59,716 nt of DNA, taken from assembly GCA_016180645.1 (NCBI GenBank), contig JACPAV010000022.1:1-59716 (forward strand), given 5' to 3'. This DNA is from Nitrospirota bacterium. Lineage in GTDB: Bacteria; JACPQY01. Positions 15,501-24,196 of the stretch are shown here, one piece after another. Made by a program: the position numbers and the translations under genes. The notes below the pieces were generated by a model. It was not told the DNA's origin and searched no databases. It saw only the letters and a list, made by a program, of their open reading frames with translations. The stretch's first letter is position 1. The number at the start of each line of letters is the position of its first letter.

Positions 15501-17026
15501 CAGTTCAGAAAAGCTTGCCTCTTGTTGTCGCGCGATCTGAGCAGCGAGGCCACCGGATCGACGGGGAGAAGTCGGCCCATTCGGTTGATCATCCGTGCCA
15601 CACCCTGCAATTCGCGTTGATCGAGGTCCACTGAAAGCTTCTCCGGTCTCCCGATCTCCTTCAGGACGGCCTCCGCCGCCAGCCAGCCCGTTCGGCACGC
15701 GTTTTCCATGCACGAAGGCAGTCCCGTCTGGATCCAGTCGCCCGCGAGGAAGAGATTTCGTACCGGCGAGACGGTTCCCGGCCGCCGCTGCTCCATGCCG
15801 GGGTACGGGCAGTGGATGGCCATCGGAATGTGGTTGACCACCGAATGGAGAACCTTCGCCTGGGCCGCCTCGGGGAGATACTCGGCCAGCTCGCTCACCG
15901 CCTCCGCCACGATCTCCTCATCCGACATGTGCATCGCGCGGTCGCAATAAATACAGTTCGTCATGATCACGGAATTACGCTCCTCCCAGCCTCGGTTGAT
16001 GTTGGACATGTCGTAGAAATCGCAGTTGAGATCGTTCGGGTTGAAGGCGCGCGCCCAGAACTTTCTCTTCGTCAGCTTCCGGTCGAACCAGATGTACGTG
16101 CTGTAGTACGGGGAAGCGTGGAAATGGACCAGCTCATGGAAGGTCCTGCGCGAACGAATCCACTCGCGAGGCGAGACCTGCCGAAGAGCCATCGGGGTAA
16201 GGGCTGAAATGATGTACTGGGCCCGAATCTGCCGCCCATCCTCGAGAAGCGCGCCCGTGGCCGAGGAGGCCGTTCCCGTGAAAGCCTTCACTTCGGCTCC
16301 CTTGAGAACCCGGATGCCCGACTTTTTCATGAGCGACTCCGACTGCGGGACATAGAGATCGCTCAGCCCGGTGTCGGCGAATCCGATGTCGAGGTCCGCT
16401 ACACCGATCAGCCCGCAGTAGAAGCGGAGGAGAGCGCCCGCGGAGCAGAGATCGATCGGAACGTTCATGATCGCCATGCACGCGAAGGACCAGAACCGTT
16501 GGATGGCGTACTCCGAAACGCCGAAGCTGCGGAGAAAGGCAGAGGCGTTGATATTGTCGAGCTTCCGCACGTCGTCCTCCTGGAGATGGAGAGCGTAGAG
16601 CGAAACGGGAACCATCGTCATCACGTCGGACATCGGCATCGACTTGTCCGCGAGGAGACTCCATGTGAAATGGAATGGCGCGGGGAGGCGTCGGTCGGCG
16701 ACCATGCTGATCTCCTTCCGACCATCCACCATCGTGATGAAATGCCCCGGCTCCTGCCAGACCACGCGGTCACGCGTTCCGCACAGATCCATCATCCGAA
16801 ACATGTTGGGATACTTGTTCATGAAGATGTGCGGGCCGATGTGGACAGGGTCGCCCGTCTTCTTGTCGTTCCAACTGCGAGCGCGACCCCCGAGATGCGG
16901 CTCCTTCTCGACGAGGGTGATCTTGAGACCCGAATTCTTGAGCCCAAGAGCTGCCGTGATCCCGGCAAGCCCGCCGCCGACGATGAGGACATCCGTGCCT
17001 GTCGGCCGGCTGTTTTCCTTCGCCAT
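15500..17026 (-). CDS. FAD-dependent desaturase, HpnE/zeta-carotene-desaturase-like (first of three)
   Basis: 508 aa. Begins MAKENSRPTGTDVLIVGGGLAG with an intact GxGxxG and LVEKEPHLGGRARSW. The C-terminal NLFLAGDWIQTGLPSCMENA resembles HpnE (hydroxysqualene dehydroxylase) and plant-type phytoene or zeta-carotene desaturases more than CrtI. It therefore belongs to a different subfamily from its two downstream neighbours. The start is backed by an AAGGAGG site just upstream. It opens the coupled three-gene set. The upstream spacer holds TTGACTTGGGTTTGA, a half-match to the FNR-type dyads near 2407 and 4399. Confidence 0.83.
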   Translation of the reverse strand: MAKENSRPTGTDVLIVGGGLAGITAALGLKNSGLKITLVEKEPHLGGRARSWNDKKTGDPVHIGPHIFMNKYPNMFRMMDLCGTRDRVVWQEPGHFITMVDGRKEISMVADRRLPAPFHFTWSLLADKSMPMSDVMTMVPVSLYALHLQEDDVRKLDNINASAFLRSFGVSEYAIQRFWSFACMAIMNVPIDLCSAGALLRFYCGLIGVADLDIGFADTGLSDLYVPQSESLMKKSGIRVLKGAEVKAFTGTASSATGALLEDGRQIRAQYIISALTPMALRQVSPREWIRSRRTFHELVHFHASPYYSTYIWFDRKLTKRKFWARAFNPNDLNCDFYDMSNINRGWEERNSVIMTNCIYCDRAMHMSDEEIVAEAVSELAEYLPEAAQAKVLHSVVNHIPMAIHCPYPGMEQRRPGTVSPVRNLFLAGDWIQTGLPSCMENACRTGWLAAEAVLKEIGRPEKLSVDLDQRELQGVARMINRMGRLLPVDPVASLLRSRDNKRQAFLN

Positions 17027-17199
17027 GTTTACCTCCTTGCCAATATGCGGAGCTTCAAATCATGCTGTCCAACTGTTTAGTTAACTCATTCTCAAACCCA
17101 AGTCAAATGCATAGTCAAGGATAGCCCACATCAAACTCATGCGGAGAGCAACAGGCTACGCCTCCGCGCCACCGATGCCCCTCTCCGATGGACCGGGAA

Positions 17200-18909
17200 C
17201 TAGTGCCCGGCGAGGCCCGGTATGAGTCTTTCAATCAACTTCGGAACTTGGCTGCGATCTTTTGAGGACTGTCCCGTCGACCGTTTGCTCCTCCATGAAA
17301 CAAGTTTCACGATGCACCAGTATTCGAAATCGAAGAAGCCAAAAAACGTCGGGCTGGCGGTCCTGATCCCTTTCTTCCATCGCCACTCGATAATCATTTC
17401 GAAGGGCAGGATGAACAGCCGCCACCAACCGGGGAAATTCTGATGCGTCTTGTGGAACCGATTGTGATGGAAGCCGGCAACGAAATAGATGTTGTTGATC
17501 CACCTGGGGAGCTTGGGGTTGTAGGCGGCGGACATCTTCGTCCACTCCCCCATGGAATTCGGCAGGGGCCATCCGTTCTCTTTCGCGCGCTCGAACGCAA
17601 TCGTTCCCGGCAGCGGCATGAGCACGTAGACCGTCGCGCGGCTTCTTCCTCTCGGATGGAGGGCGCGAATTTCATCGGATACTCGCAGGGTGTCCATGAT
17701 CTGGGATGGAGTCTCGCCGGGATTCCCGATGATCCAGGTGTACACGCCCTCGATTCCATGCTTGGCCAGAAGCCTCGCCGCCACATAGTGGGCTTCAACC
17801 TTCTCGTTTTTTCGCATCGTCTTGAGGGTTTCGTCATTCCCCGATTCGGCGCCGATATGTATTCGCAGACAGCCCGTCTCGGCCAGTTTGGCGACCCGTT
17901 CCTCATTCTTGAGCTGATCGGAGCGGAGATGCAGATGGTACTTGACGCCTTTCCTCTTTAGATGCTCGGCGTATCGCCAATCCTTCAGGAACCAGGAGGA
18001 ATTTTCGTCTTCGAGTTCAATGAAATCGAACGACTGGACGTTGTAGATATCATCCAAATCCTTCTCCCATATCTCGTACGGAATGTACCGGTACACCGAC
18101 CTGGTTTTCCCGGTCTCCGGGTCCCACTGCGTGTATTGACCGCCAACCGAACAGAACTCGCATGAGGTGGGAGACCAGTTGCAGCCACGGGAACTTTGAA
18201 GGATGACTTCGTTTCGTCTTGCCGCCTCCCGAAACAGACGCTCTGTCTTCGGAGACATGACCGGCACGTACTCCTCCTTCAGGTTGAGCGCCAAACCCCT
18301 GCGATTCACCAGGATTCGGCCCCCTTCGTATTCATAGACCCCGTTCGGATCGTGAATCTCGATGATTTCCTTTTGCTGCCCGATGGGCCTCAATCGAAGT
18401 CCCGGCCTGTAGGAATCCTTGATTCCAAACCGTTCATCTTCCTCGGGTGATGGTTGATACCCCGCGCTTTCCCGTTTGTACGCGACGCCATCGATGTCTT
18501 TGTATCCCTTCCCGGCTTCGATGGCATGCAGAAGCTTTGGAAACCGCGCCTCCCCCTCTCCGATAACACAAAAGTCCACGTAGCTCTCTCGCATCGATTG
18601 GAGCGGTTGGAACGTGACGTGTACCCCTCCCCAGACAATGGGTTTCTCGGGAAACCTTTCCTTGCATCGGCCGGCGATCCGGATGGACTCACCGAGCTGA
18701 AATCCGGAGAGCGAGCTGAGGGCAACAACATCGGCCCTGCCCATGAGCTCCCACATCTGCTTCTCGCTGTCCAGGCGAGCATCCCAGAAATCCACCTCGT
18801 GACCGGCAATTTCCGCGGCGCGCCCCGGATAAATGATCGACAAAGCACAGTTCTTTTGGGGTGAGATCGGAGACGGCAATGGATAGATCATCGCCACTTT
18901 CAAGGACAT
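17200..18909 (-). CDS. B12-binding domain radical SAM protein, unusual CX6CX2C motif
   Basis: 569 aa. Residues of about 1-140 form a cobalamin-binding Rossmann domain (PQKNCALSIIYPGRAAEIAG, then IVWGGVHVTFQP). The radical SAM core has Cys243, Cys250 and Cys253 in SSRGCNWSPTSCEFCSVGG, a CX6CX2C spacing rather than CX3CX2C. Later motifs are ELEDENSSWF, LRIHIGAESGNDETL (GxSE-like strand) and YTWIIGNPGETPSQ. The start ATG 18909 follows AGGGAGG by 6 nt. Members methylate or rearrange unactivated carbons in lipids, tetrapyrroles or peptides; the substrate here is unknown. It lies between the desaturase trio and a lipoprotein on the same strand. Confidence 0.87.
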   Translation of the reverse strand: MSLKVAMIYPLPSPISPQKNCALSIIYPGRAAEIAGHEVDFWDARLDSEKQMWELMGRADVVALSSLSGFQLGESIRIAGRCKERFPEKPIVWGGVHVTFQPLQSMRESYVDFCVIGEGEARFPKLLHAIEAGKGYKDIDGVAYKRESAGYQPSPEEDERFGIKDSYRPGLRLRPIGQQKEIIEIHDPNGVYEYEGGRILVNRRGLALNLKEEYVPVMSPKTERLFREAARRNEVILQSSRGCNWSPTSCEFCSVGGQYTQWDPETGKTRSVYRYIPYEIWEKDLDDIYNVQSFDFIELEDENSSWFLKDWRYAEHLKRKGVKYHLHLRSDQLKNEERVAKLAETGCLRIHIGAESGNDETLKTMRKNEKVEAHYVAARLLAKHGIEGVYTWIIGNPGETPSQIMDTLRVSDEIRALHPRGRSRATVYVLMPLPGTIAFERAKENGWPLPNSMGEWTKMSAAYNPKLPRWINNIYFVAGFHHNRFHKTHQNFPGWWRLFILPFEMIIEWRWKKGIRTASPTFFGFFDFEYWCIVKLVSWRSKRSTGQSSKDRSQVPKLIERLIPGLAGH

Positions 18910-19036
18910 TCGAATCCTCCCTTTCTTGCGTGCTCGATTACCAACAGTGAATCTCCGCCATTCTACGTCTTTCGAGTCATGATGGAAAGTGAGGGTGCCC
19001 CGCGCGCCGCCTGGCCGGGCGGGACCCCGAAAGCCC

Positions 19037-20233
19037 CTACAACACCCTCCAGATTCCCCGCCCCGGAAGATAGCACTCCTCCTGAACAAATTCGTCTTTC
19101 GCCGTGATCAAGAATCCCTCGGGGACATTCTCCCAATGCCGCAGATCGGGTCTCACCGCACTTTCCAGAACTTCCGGCGCCTTGGACATGATCGCCGAAC
19201 CACCCTTCACGGAAACCTCGCATAGAGCGGCCGTTCCCCTGAGCTGGATATCATCCCCGCTGTCCAGCCCTACCGCTCCTTGGGCCGCACCCTGAAGGGA
19301 CGCAATCGCGAGCCCCAGCGCCACGCCGCTTCCGCATCCGCCTACCATCACCGCCGAGCCCGCTGCAACGGTGGTAATGCTGTACGCCATCCCTATCGGC
19401 AACCGGATCCAACTCTTGGCAAACATGAGGGGGTGGTACCGGTGCTGGTGCCGCATCGCAATCTTGTTGAACCAAGCGGTTGTCGAAATTCTCACGCCTG
19501 TCGGCGATGCACACTCGGTCACAAACTCCTTGTTCGTCCACACCTTGAGGTACCCTTGCTTCGGATGGATAAACTGGAGATCCCACAGGACCTCCGGGAA
19601 TTGCCCAAAGGCGAAGATCTTCCAATCGGATGTCGCATTCGGATGCAGGTCGATTTTCTCCACGCGCCCCGCGGCGTATGCACGAATGGTGTCCCCCACT
19701 TGATCGAACTCCCCCAGCCGGCTCCAGTCCACCCGCGCTTCCTCCGCATCCCCGTGTTTTTCCCACATGATCGCCTGGAGAAGAATGTTCACCGGATCTT
19801 CCCCTCGCGTGTAGAGAACCGCGCGCATCTCATCATTCATCCGGCGCAGCTCGACTTGTGAATCCTCGAACTCGTTCTTCTTCATGTAGCTCGCAGAAAT
19901 CAGAAAAGACAGATAGGCTCTCTCGTAGCTTTCGAGCACATAGCCGGTCGCCATGTCCTCCGGGATGAAAATACTCGCCACCTCTCTCGACCAGAAATGC
20001 GTCTTGTGCGTGTACTTCCGCAGGGCCTTGCTTCCGTATTTGATCACCAAGTCGTAACACTGCGATCGATAGGCCGTCGAGATGAGATTCAACGCTTGAA
20101 TCGGCCGGCGAAAGCTCAGACGGTCCTGAACATCCTCACATGAATAGACATCGGGGAGATCGTCGTCCGGCTCGACGTAGGGCACACAGCCGGCGAAGAG
20201 GAGCAAGAAGGCCCCCACACCGGAAAACCGCAT
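19037..20233 (-). CDS. Hypothetical lipoprotein (COG3014-like)
   Basis: 398 aa. The signal peptide ends in lipobox LLLFAGC, giving a mature N-terminal cysteine followed by VPYVEPDDD, compatible with outer-membrane retention. The body is helical (repeated Tyr/Leu-rich segments such as ESYERAYLSFLISASYMKKNEF). A glycine-rich segment near the C-terminus (AAGSAVMVGGCGSGVALGLAIA) may insert in the membrane. It resembles uncharacterised COG3014-type proteins; no function is known. Its ATG lies 3 nt after the DUF362 stop, indicating translational coupling. Confidence 0.62.
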   Translation of the reverse strand: MRFSGVGAFLLLFAGCVPYVEPDDDLPDVYSCEDVQDRLSFRRPIQALNLISTAYRSQCYDLVIKYGSKALRKYTHKTHFWSREVASIFIPEDMATGYVLESYERAYLSFLISASYMKKNEFEDSQVELRRMNDEMRAVLYTRGEDPVNILLQAIMWEKHGDAEEARVDWSRLGEFDQVGDTIRAYAAGRVEKIDLHPNATSDWKIFAFGQFPEVLWDLQFIHPKQGYLKVWTNKEFVTECASPTGVRISTTAWFNKIAMRHQHRYHPLMFAKSWIRLPIGMAYSITTVAAGSAVMVGGCGSGVALGLAIASLQGAAQGAVGLDSGDDIQLRGTAALCEVSVKGGSAIMSKAPEVLESAVRPDLRHWENVPEGFLITAKDEFVQEECYLPGRGIWRVL

Positions 20234-20236
20234 CCT

Positions 20237-21736
20237 CTACCTCGCGGGGGCGGGGGGGGGGACCGACGGAAGCCGCTTCTGGTAGGGCATGCCGAGAATC
20301 TGCTTCATGATTTTCACCATGCGCCACAGAAGCCAGTTCTTGATGAACGGGAATACCGTTGCGGGCGCGAAATACGGATTTTTCGTTCCGCCGATCCCGG
20401 CAATGTAAAGCGCCTGCTCGGCGACCGATACGGGACATCCATACGCCCGCATGACCTGCTGTTTTCTCCGGAACAGGAGATTCCGGAATACCACCGCCAT
20501 CTTGATGAAAATGTCCGTGAACTTTGCGTGGTACGGGTCCTTGTGCCGACGGTCCTTGTAAACGGAGCCGACTTCCACATCCTTTCCGGCAATCCTCCCC
20601 TTCCAGTTCGCGCAGTCGCCGATGAATACAACCTTCTCGCCCGGCTTCGCGTCGATCGGCCCCTTATAGGCGCCGAACACCACGTGAAATGGTTTCATCT
20701 TGGCGTCCGCCTTCTCGTCCAACTGCCGGATAATCTCGATCGCCTCCTCCATCGCACCGGGACAGCCCCCCCAACAGTAACTCGTCCTTTCCGGCTCGGG
20801 CGGCGGCCCTGCATACGCCCGAATCCGCGTACCCTCGAAATACTTCTCCACGCGCACGAGCCCCACTTTGAACCCCTTGGCTCGCGCACGGGCTTGGTCC
20901 AGGGTGACATCGCCCTCGACCGAAATCTCCTCTAACGCGATCGGTCCGAATCCACGCTCCGACACAATACGAATGTGATCCACCGTTTTCGGTTCGAGCC
21001 CGATGATTCGGCAGCACACGGCATCGACCGCCACGCTGTTGTTCCCCATGATGATCAGTTTGAGATCGAAGGGGATGGGCGTAAGCATCCGTCCCTGCCC
21101 GGCGATGATCGCGTCGATAGCGATGAATTTCGGCTGAATGATCGCCTGAAGGTCCGCAATCTTCTCGTCAAGCCGATGGTCGTGGTCGATCAGGCGATGG
21201 CGGTCGTCTTGAATCCCGATGTAGTTTTTCAGCGAGAACGTCACGGTCGTCCACGGGTGGGCCTTGAATTTGGGGCAGTTCACCAGGAAATCGCATTTCG
21301 CGATCGGCTCCGGCGTAAAGACGTAGTCCCGCATCCGCCCGGCATGGGTGTACCGCACCTCCGCTTGCGGCACTTCGTCGAAATGGTACACCTTCGCCCG
21401 GTGCTTCCTGGCGATCGGATAATACCCGGCCTGCGAAAAAGCCATTCGCGTCGGCATTGTAATTCCACACCGCTCCCCCACGGCCAGCTCCGCCATCTCT
21501 CCACCGTCCCGATCTCGAAGGGCGCCGAGAACGCCGTCGATGAATTCAGGCCGCGTGAAGGCGTGCGGGAAGATCTCCTTGTGCGCGATGACGACGTTCG
21601 GCTTGATCAGCGTCCGGCCGCGCGGCCTGAGATCCAAAGCCTCCAACCCCTCTCGAACGATGGCGTGAATCCGATCCGCGTCGTAAGATTCGCAGTGGCG
21701 GAGAATCACCCGGGGTTTTTCATTCGGCGCGGCCAT
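20237..21736 (-). CDS. DUF362 domain-containing protein
   Basis: 499 aa. Begins PRVILRHCESYDADRIHAIVREGLEALD and continues LIKPNVVIAHK and FLVNCPKFKAHPWTTVTFSLKNYIG, the diagnostic DUF362 blocks (KPN, NxPKxKxH and slkN). A Cys-containing SYCWGGCPGA occurs about residue 320 and the C-terminal ~80 residues are basic and hydrophobic. DUF362 proteins often accompany Fe-S maturation or anaerobic metabolism but lack a defined biochemical role. It is the first gene of the minus-strand run that leads through the lipoprotein towards the B12 radical SAM and desaturase genes. Confidence 0.82.
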   Translation of the reverse strand: MAAPNEKPRVILRHCESYDADRIHAIVREGLEALDLRPRGRTLIKPNVVIAHKEIFPHAFTRPEFIDGVLGALRDRDGGEMAELAVGERCGITMPTRMAFSQAGYYPIARKHRAKVYHFDEVPQAEVRYTHAGRMRDYVFTPEPIAKCDFLVNCPKFKAHPWTTVTFSLKNYIGIQDDRHRLIDHDHRLDEKIADLQAIIQPKFIAIDAIIAGQGRMLTPIPFDLKLIIMGNNSVAVDAVCCRIIGLEPKTVDHIRIVSERGFGPIALEEISVEGDVTLDQARARAKGFKVGLVRVEKYFEGTRIRAYAGPPPEPERTSYCWGGCPGAMEEAIEIIRQLDEKADAKMKPFHVVFGAYKGPIDAKPGEKVVFIGDCANWKGRIAGKDVEVGSVYKDRRHKDPYHAKFTDIFIKMAVVFRNLLFRRKQQVMRAYGCPVSVAEQALYIAGIGGTKNPYFAPATVFPFIKNWLLWRMVKIMKQILGMPYQKRLPSVPPPAPAR

Positions 21737-21762
21737 GGTGAGTAGGGTATCATGCCGCGTGG

Positions 21763-22191
21763 ATGCTTGAAAGAACGCGTTGGATCACCGGACCCCTGGC
21801 CTTGTTCGATCTCGGCCTGGGGGGGATCGCCGTCCTCTGGCCGGACGTATACGCGAGCCTCATGCACGGGCCCCTTCACCCTGACGCGTTCGCGCTCATC
21901 CACAGAACCGGCGTCCTTTGGCTCTTCTTTTCGCTCTGCGAGTTCGCCGCGTTCCTGAGGTGCGAAAGATGGCCGGCCACGATCCTCGCCGTTGCAATTC
22001 TTCGCCTGATGGACGTCCCGGCGGACACTGTCTACTTCGTGACCTCCACCACGCTCACCTTCCTGGGCCGATCCTCGCTCCTCATCGCGCCGTTCTTCAA
22101 TCTCGCCGTCGGCGCCTATCTTTTCTCGGCTTGGAAACGCCGACCCACGGCGGCTGCGCCTGGACGCAACCGCCGCCCCGAATCCCGCTGA
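21763..22191 (+). CDS. Small integral membrane protein, unknown
   Basis: 142 aa with four predicted membrane helices (GPLALFDLGLGGIAVLW, GVLWLFFSLCEFAAFL, ATILAVAILRLMDVPAD, SLLIAPFFNLAVGAYLF) and a basic tail. No motif is recognised. It stops 3 nt before the LysR start, so the two may be translated together. Divergent from DUF362 with a 26-nt gap that must hold both start regions. The start ATG 21763 has no clear ribosome site. Confidence 0.6.
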   Translation: MLERTRWITGPLALFDLGLGGIAVLWPDVYASLMHGPLHPDAFALIHRTGVLWLFFSLCEFAAFLRCERWPATILAVAILRLMDVPADTVYFVTSTTLTFLGRSSLLIAPFFNLAVGAYLFSAWKRRPTAAAPGRNRRPESR

Positions 22192-22194
22192 TCC

Positions 22195-23088
22195 ATGGAC
22201 ATTCACCAGCTCCGAACATTTCTCGCGGTTCTGGAACACGCCAGCTTTTCCGGTGCGGCGGAAGCCATCCACCTGACGCAATCCACCGTCAGTTTCCACA
22301 TCAAGTCGCTGGAAACCGAGGTCGGAACGCGGTTGATTGATCGCCGCCGCGGAAAAGCGCGTCCCACCGCTGCCGGCCGCACCCTCCAGGAATACGCCGG
22401 CAAGATCGTCTCCCTCCGTGGGGAAGCCATGGCCCGAATGCAATCCGAGCAGCGCGGTGAAGTAGGAACCGTCACCGTCTCGGCCTCCACCATCCCGGGC
22501 GAATACCTTCTCCCCCCCTTTCTCGCCTCGTTCAACCGACTCCATCCAAAGGTCCAAATCGACCTCCGGATTTCGGATTCTCAGCAGGCCCTCCAGGAAC
22601 TCCTCGGCGAGAAATGTGATGTCGCCCTGCTTGGATCGAGGCCGCCGGCCGCCCGGGTGACCTCCGAGCCCTTCGCCCCGGATGACCTCATCCTCGTTGC
22701 GCCTGCTCCCAACCCGTTCACCCCCTGGCCCCGCGTCACCCATGCCGAACTCATGCACGTTCCGCTGATTCTTCGGGAAACCGGCTCCGGAACTCAACGA
22801 GCCACCCTCGAATTCTTCAGGAAGGCTCATCTCGACCCGGGCCGATTCACCCACGCGCTCCGCGTGGGCAGCACCCAGGCCGCCAGGCAGAGCGTGATCG
22901 CGGGCGCCGGCATGACGTTCATTTCGCGATGCGCCGTAGAGACCGACCTACGGGCCGGCGTTCTCACTCGCATCGCGTGTCCCAGGACCCCCATCCGGCG
23001 GCACATCTTCCTCGCCCGGTTGAAGAACGCGACTCTGTCTCTGCCGGCCCGGGCACTCATCGATTTCCTCCGATCACACATTCGATAG
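22195..23088 (+). CDS. LysR-family transcription regulator
   Basis: 297 aa. The winged HTH at the N-terminus (MDIHQLRTFLAVLEHASFSGAAEAIHLTQSTVSFHIKSLE) is classical. The effector domain (about 90-295) has the periplasmic-binding fold (VTVSASTIPGEYLLPPFLASFNRLHPKVQIDLRI). It is closest in feel to the CysB/CysL-like group that includes selenium-associated regulators; this is only an impression. Its effector and targets are unknown. Candidates are the upstream membrane protein and the downstream transglutaminase. Confidence 0.88.
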   Translation: MDIHQLRTFLAVLEHASFSGAAEAIHLTQSTVSFHIKSLETEVGTRLIDRRRGKARPTAAGRTLQEYAGKIVSLRGEAMARMQSEQRGEVGTVTVSASTIPGEYLLPPFLASFNRLHPKVQIDLRISDSQQALQELLGEKCDVALLGSRPPAARVTSEPFAPDDLILVAPAPNPFTPWPRVTHAELMHVPLILRETGSGTQRATLEFFRKAHLDPGRFTHALRVGSTQAARQSVIAGAGMTFISRCAVETDLRAGVLTRIACPRTPIRRHIFLARLKNATLSLPARALIDFLRSHIR

Positions 23089-23093
23089 TTGAC

Positions 23094-23108
23094 ATCGATA
23101 ATATCGAT
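23094..23108. promoter_or_regulatory. AT-rich dyad between LysR and transglutaminase genes
   Basis: ATCGAT-AAT-ATCGAT, with further overlap to ATATCGATAT. It sits in the only AT-rich part of the 66-nt spacer, right after the LysR stop. It could be an operator or promoter element of the transglutaminase gene. Confidence 0.3.
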
Positions 23109-23154
23109 ATTACTTTCTTGACGGCGGATCTCCATCAAAGATCAAATACTCCCC

Positions 23155-24195
23155 ATGTCTACTCGATGGACGACCCCCCGCCCCTGGACCCGCCCTTCGG
23201 GGGCTGGATGGCGGGTTGGGCTTGGGTTCCTCGCGGCCTTTTCCTTTGCGGCCGCGTCTGCCCGGGAGCCGGAAATCGAAACGCGCTTGGCCCCCCGGTC
23301 GCGCACATTCGAATTCCGTTACGAGGTCACCCTTCCCGCGCCGGCGGCAGGCACGGCCAAGCTGGAGGCATGGTTGCCTCTTCCCATGGAGGACGATTTC
23401 CAGAAGGTTGAGAAAATCCGAATCGAGGGGGCGGCGGCCGTCGTCGGACGCGACCCCAAGTACGGCAATTCCATGGCCTATATCCGTTTCGATTCAAAGA
23501 ACGGCGCCGCATCCCCCGTCCAAGTCACCCTAACCGCCGACATCACCCGCCTCGAACAAAGGCCCCGTCGAGCCGAGCAAGATGGGGCCGGGCCGACCGC
23601 GGTTCCTGCGCTCTTTTTGCAACCTTCGGAAAAGATGGTTCTGACCGATCCCATCCGAGCCCTGGCGCGCAAGGTGACGCGAGGGAAGGCGTCGGACCTC
23701 GAAAAAGTGCGGGCGCTGTACGAATACGTCGCCGCCTTCATGCGATACGACAAGTCCGGCAAGGGCTGGGGCGAAGGCGATGTAAGATTCTGCCTCCGGG
23801 AAGCGCGCGGAAACTGCTCCGATTTCCATTCCCTCTTCGGTTCCCTCGCCCTAGCCCTCGGGATCCCCGTCCGATTCTCCATCGGCTTCCCCCTGCCGCC
23901 GGACAAACCGGAAGGCGTCATCGGCGGCTACCATTGCTGGGCCGAGGCCTACGTCGCCGGGACGGGCTGGCTTCCGGTGGACATCTCGGAGGCGGACAAA
24001 CATCCGGAGAAACACGATTACTACTTCGGGGCACTGGACGAAAACCGGGTCAGATTCTCCGAAGGACGCGACATTCCCCTCGAACCACCTCCGGCCTCGG
24101 CCAAGGCGCTGAACTTCTTCATCTATCCCCACGTGGAGGCGGACGGCCGGCCGGTGAAGGACGTCACCACGCGGTTCTCCTTCCGGAATCTCTAG
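23155..24195 (+). CDS. Secreted transglutaminase-like cysteine protease-fold protein
   Basis: 346 aa. The hydrophobic stretch VGLGFLAAFSFAAASA (about residues 21-36) acts as signal peptide or anchor. The C-terminal domain contains the papain-like triad of bacterial transglutaminase-core proteins: Cys221 in RGNCSDFHSLF, His260 in GGYHCWAEAY and Asp276 in LPVDISEA. The N-terminal ~150 residues form a beta-rich domain typical of this family (LEAWLPLPMEDDFQKVEKI). Probable activity is peptide-bond or isopeptide chemistry in the periplasm; substrate unknown. A selC-like tRNA starts 2 nt after the stop codon, so the two may share a transcript. Confidence 0.85.
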   Translation: MSTRWTTPRPWTRPSGAGWRVGLGFLAAFSFAAASAREPEIETRLAPRSRTFEFRYEVTLPAPAAGTAKLEAWLPLPMEDDFQKVEKIRIEGAAAVVGRDPKYGNSMAYIRFDSKNGAASPVQVTLTADITRLEQRPRRAEQDGAGPTAVPALFLQPSEKMVLTDPIRALARKVTRGKASDLEKVRALYEYVAAFMRYDKSGKGWGEGDVRFCLREARGNCSDFHSLFGSLALALGIPVRFSIGFPLPPDKPEGVIGGYHCWAEAYVAGTGWLPVDISEADKHPEKHDYYFGALDENRVRFSEGRDIPLEPPPASAKALNFFIYPHVEADGRPVKDVTTRFSFRNL

Positions 24196-24196
24196 C

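Noticed and set aside
21706-22854. A 382-codon minus-strand open frame opposite the small membrane protein and LysR genes
   Set aside because: The LysR HTH is unmistakable on the plus strand; the antisense frame is low-complexity Glu/Gly/Arg.
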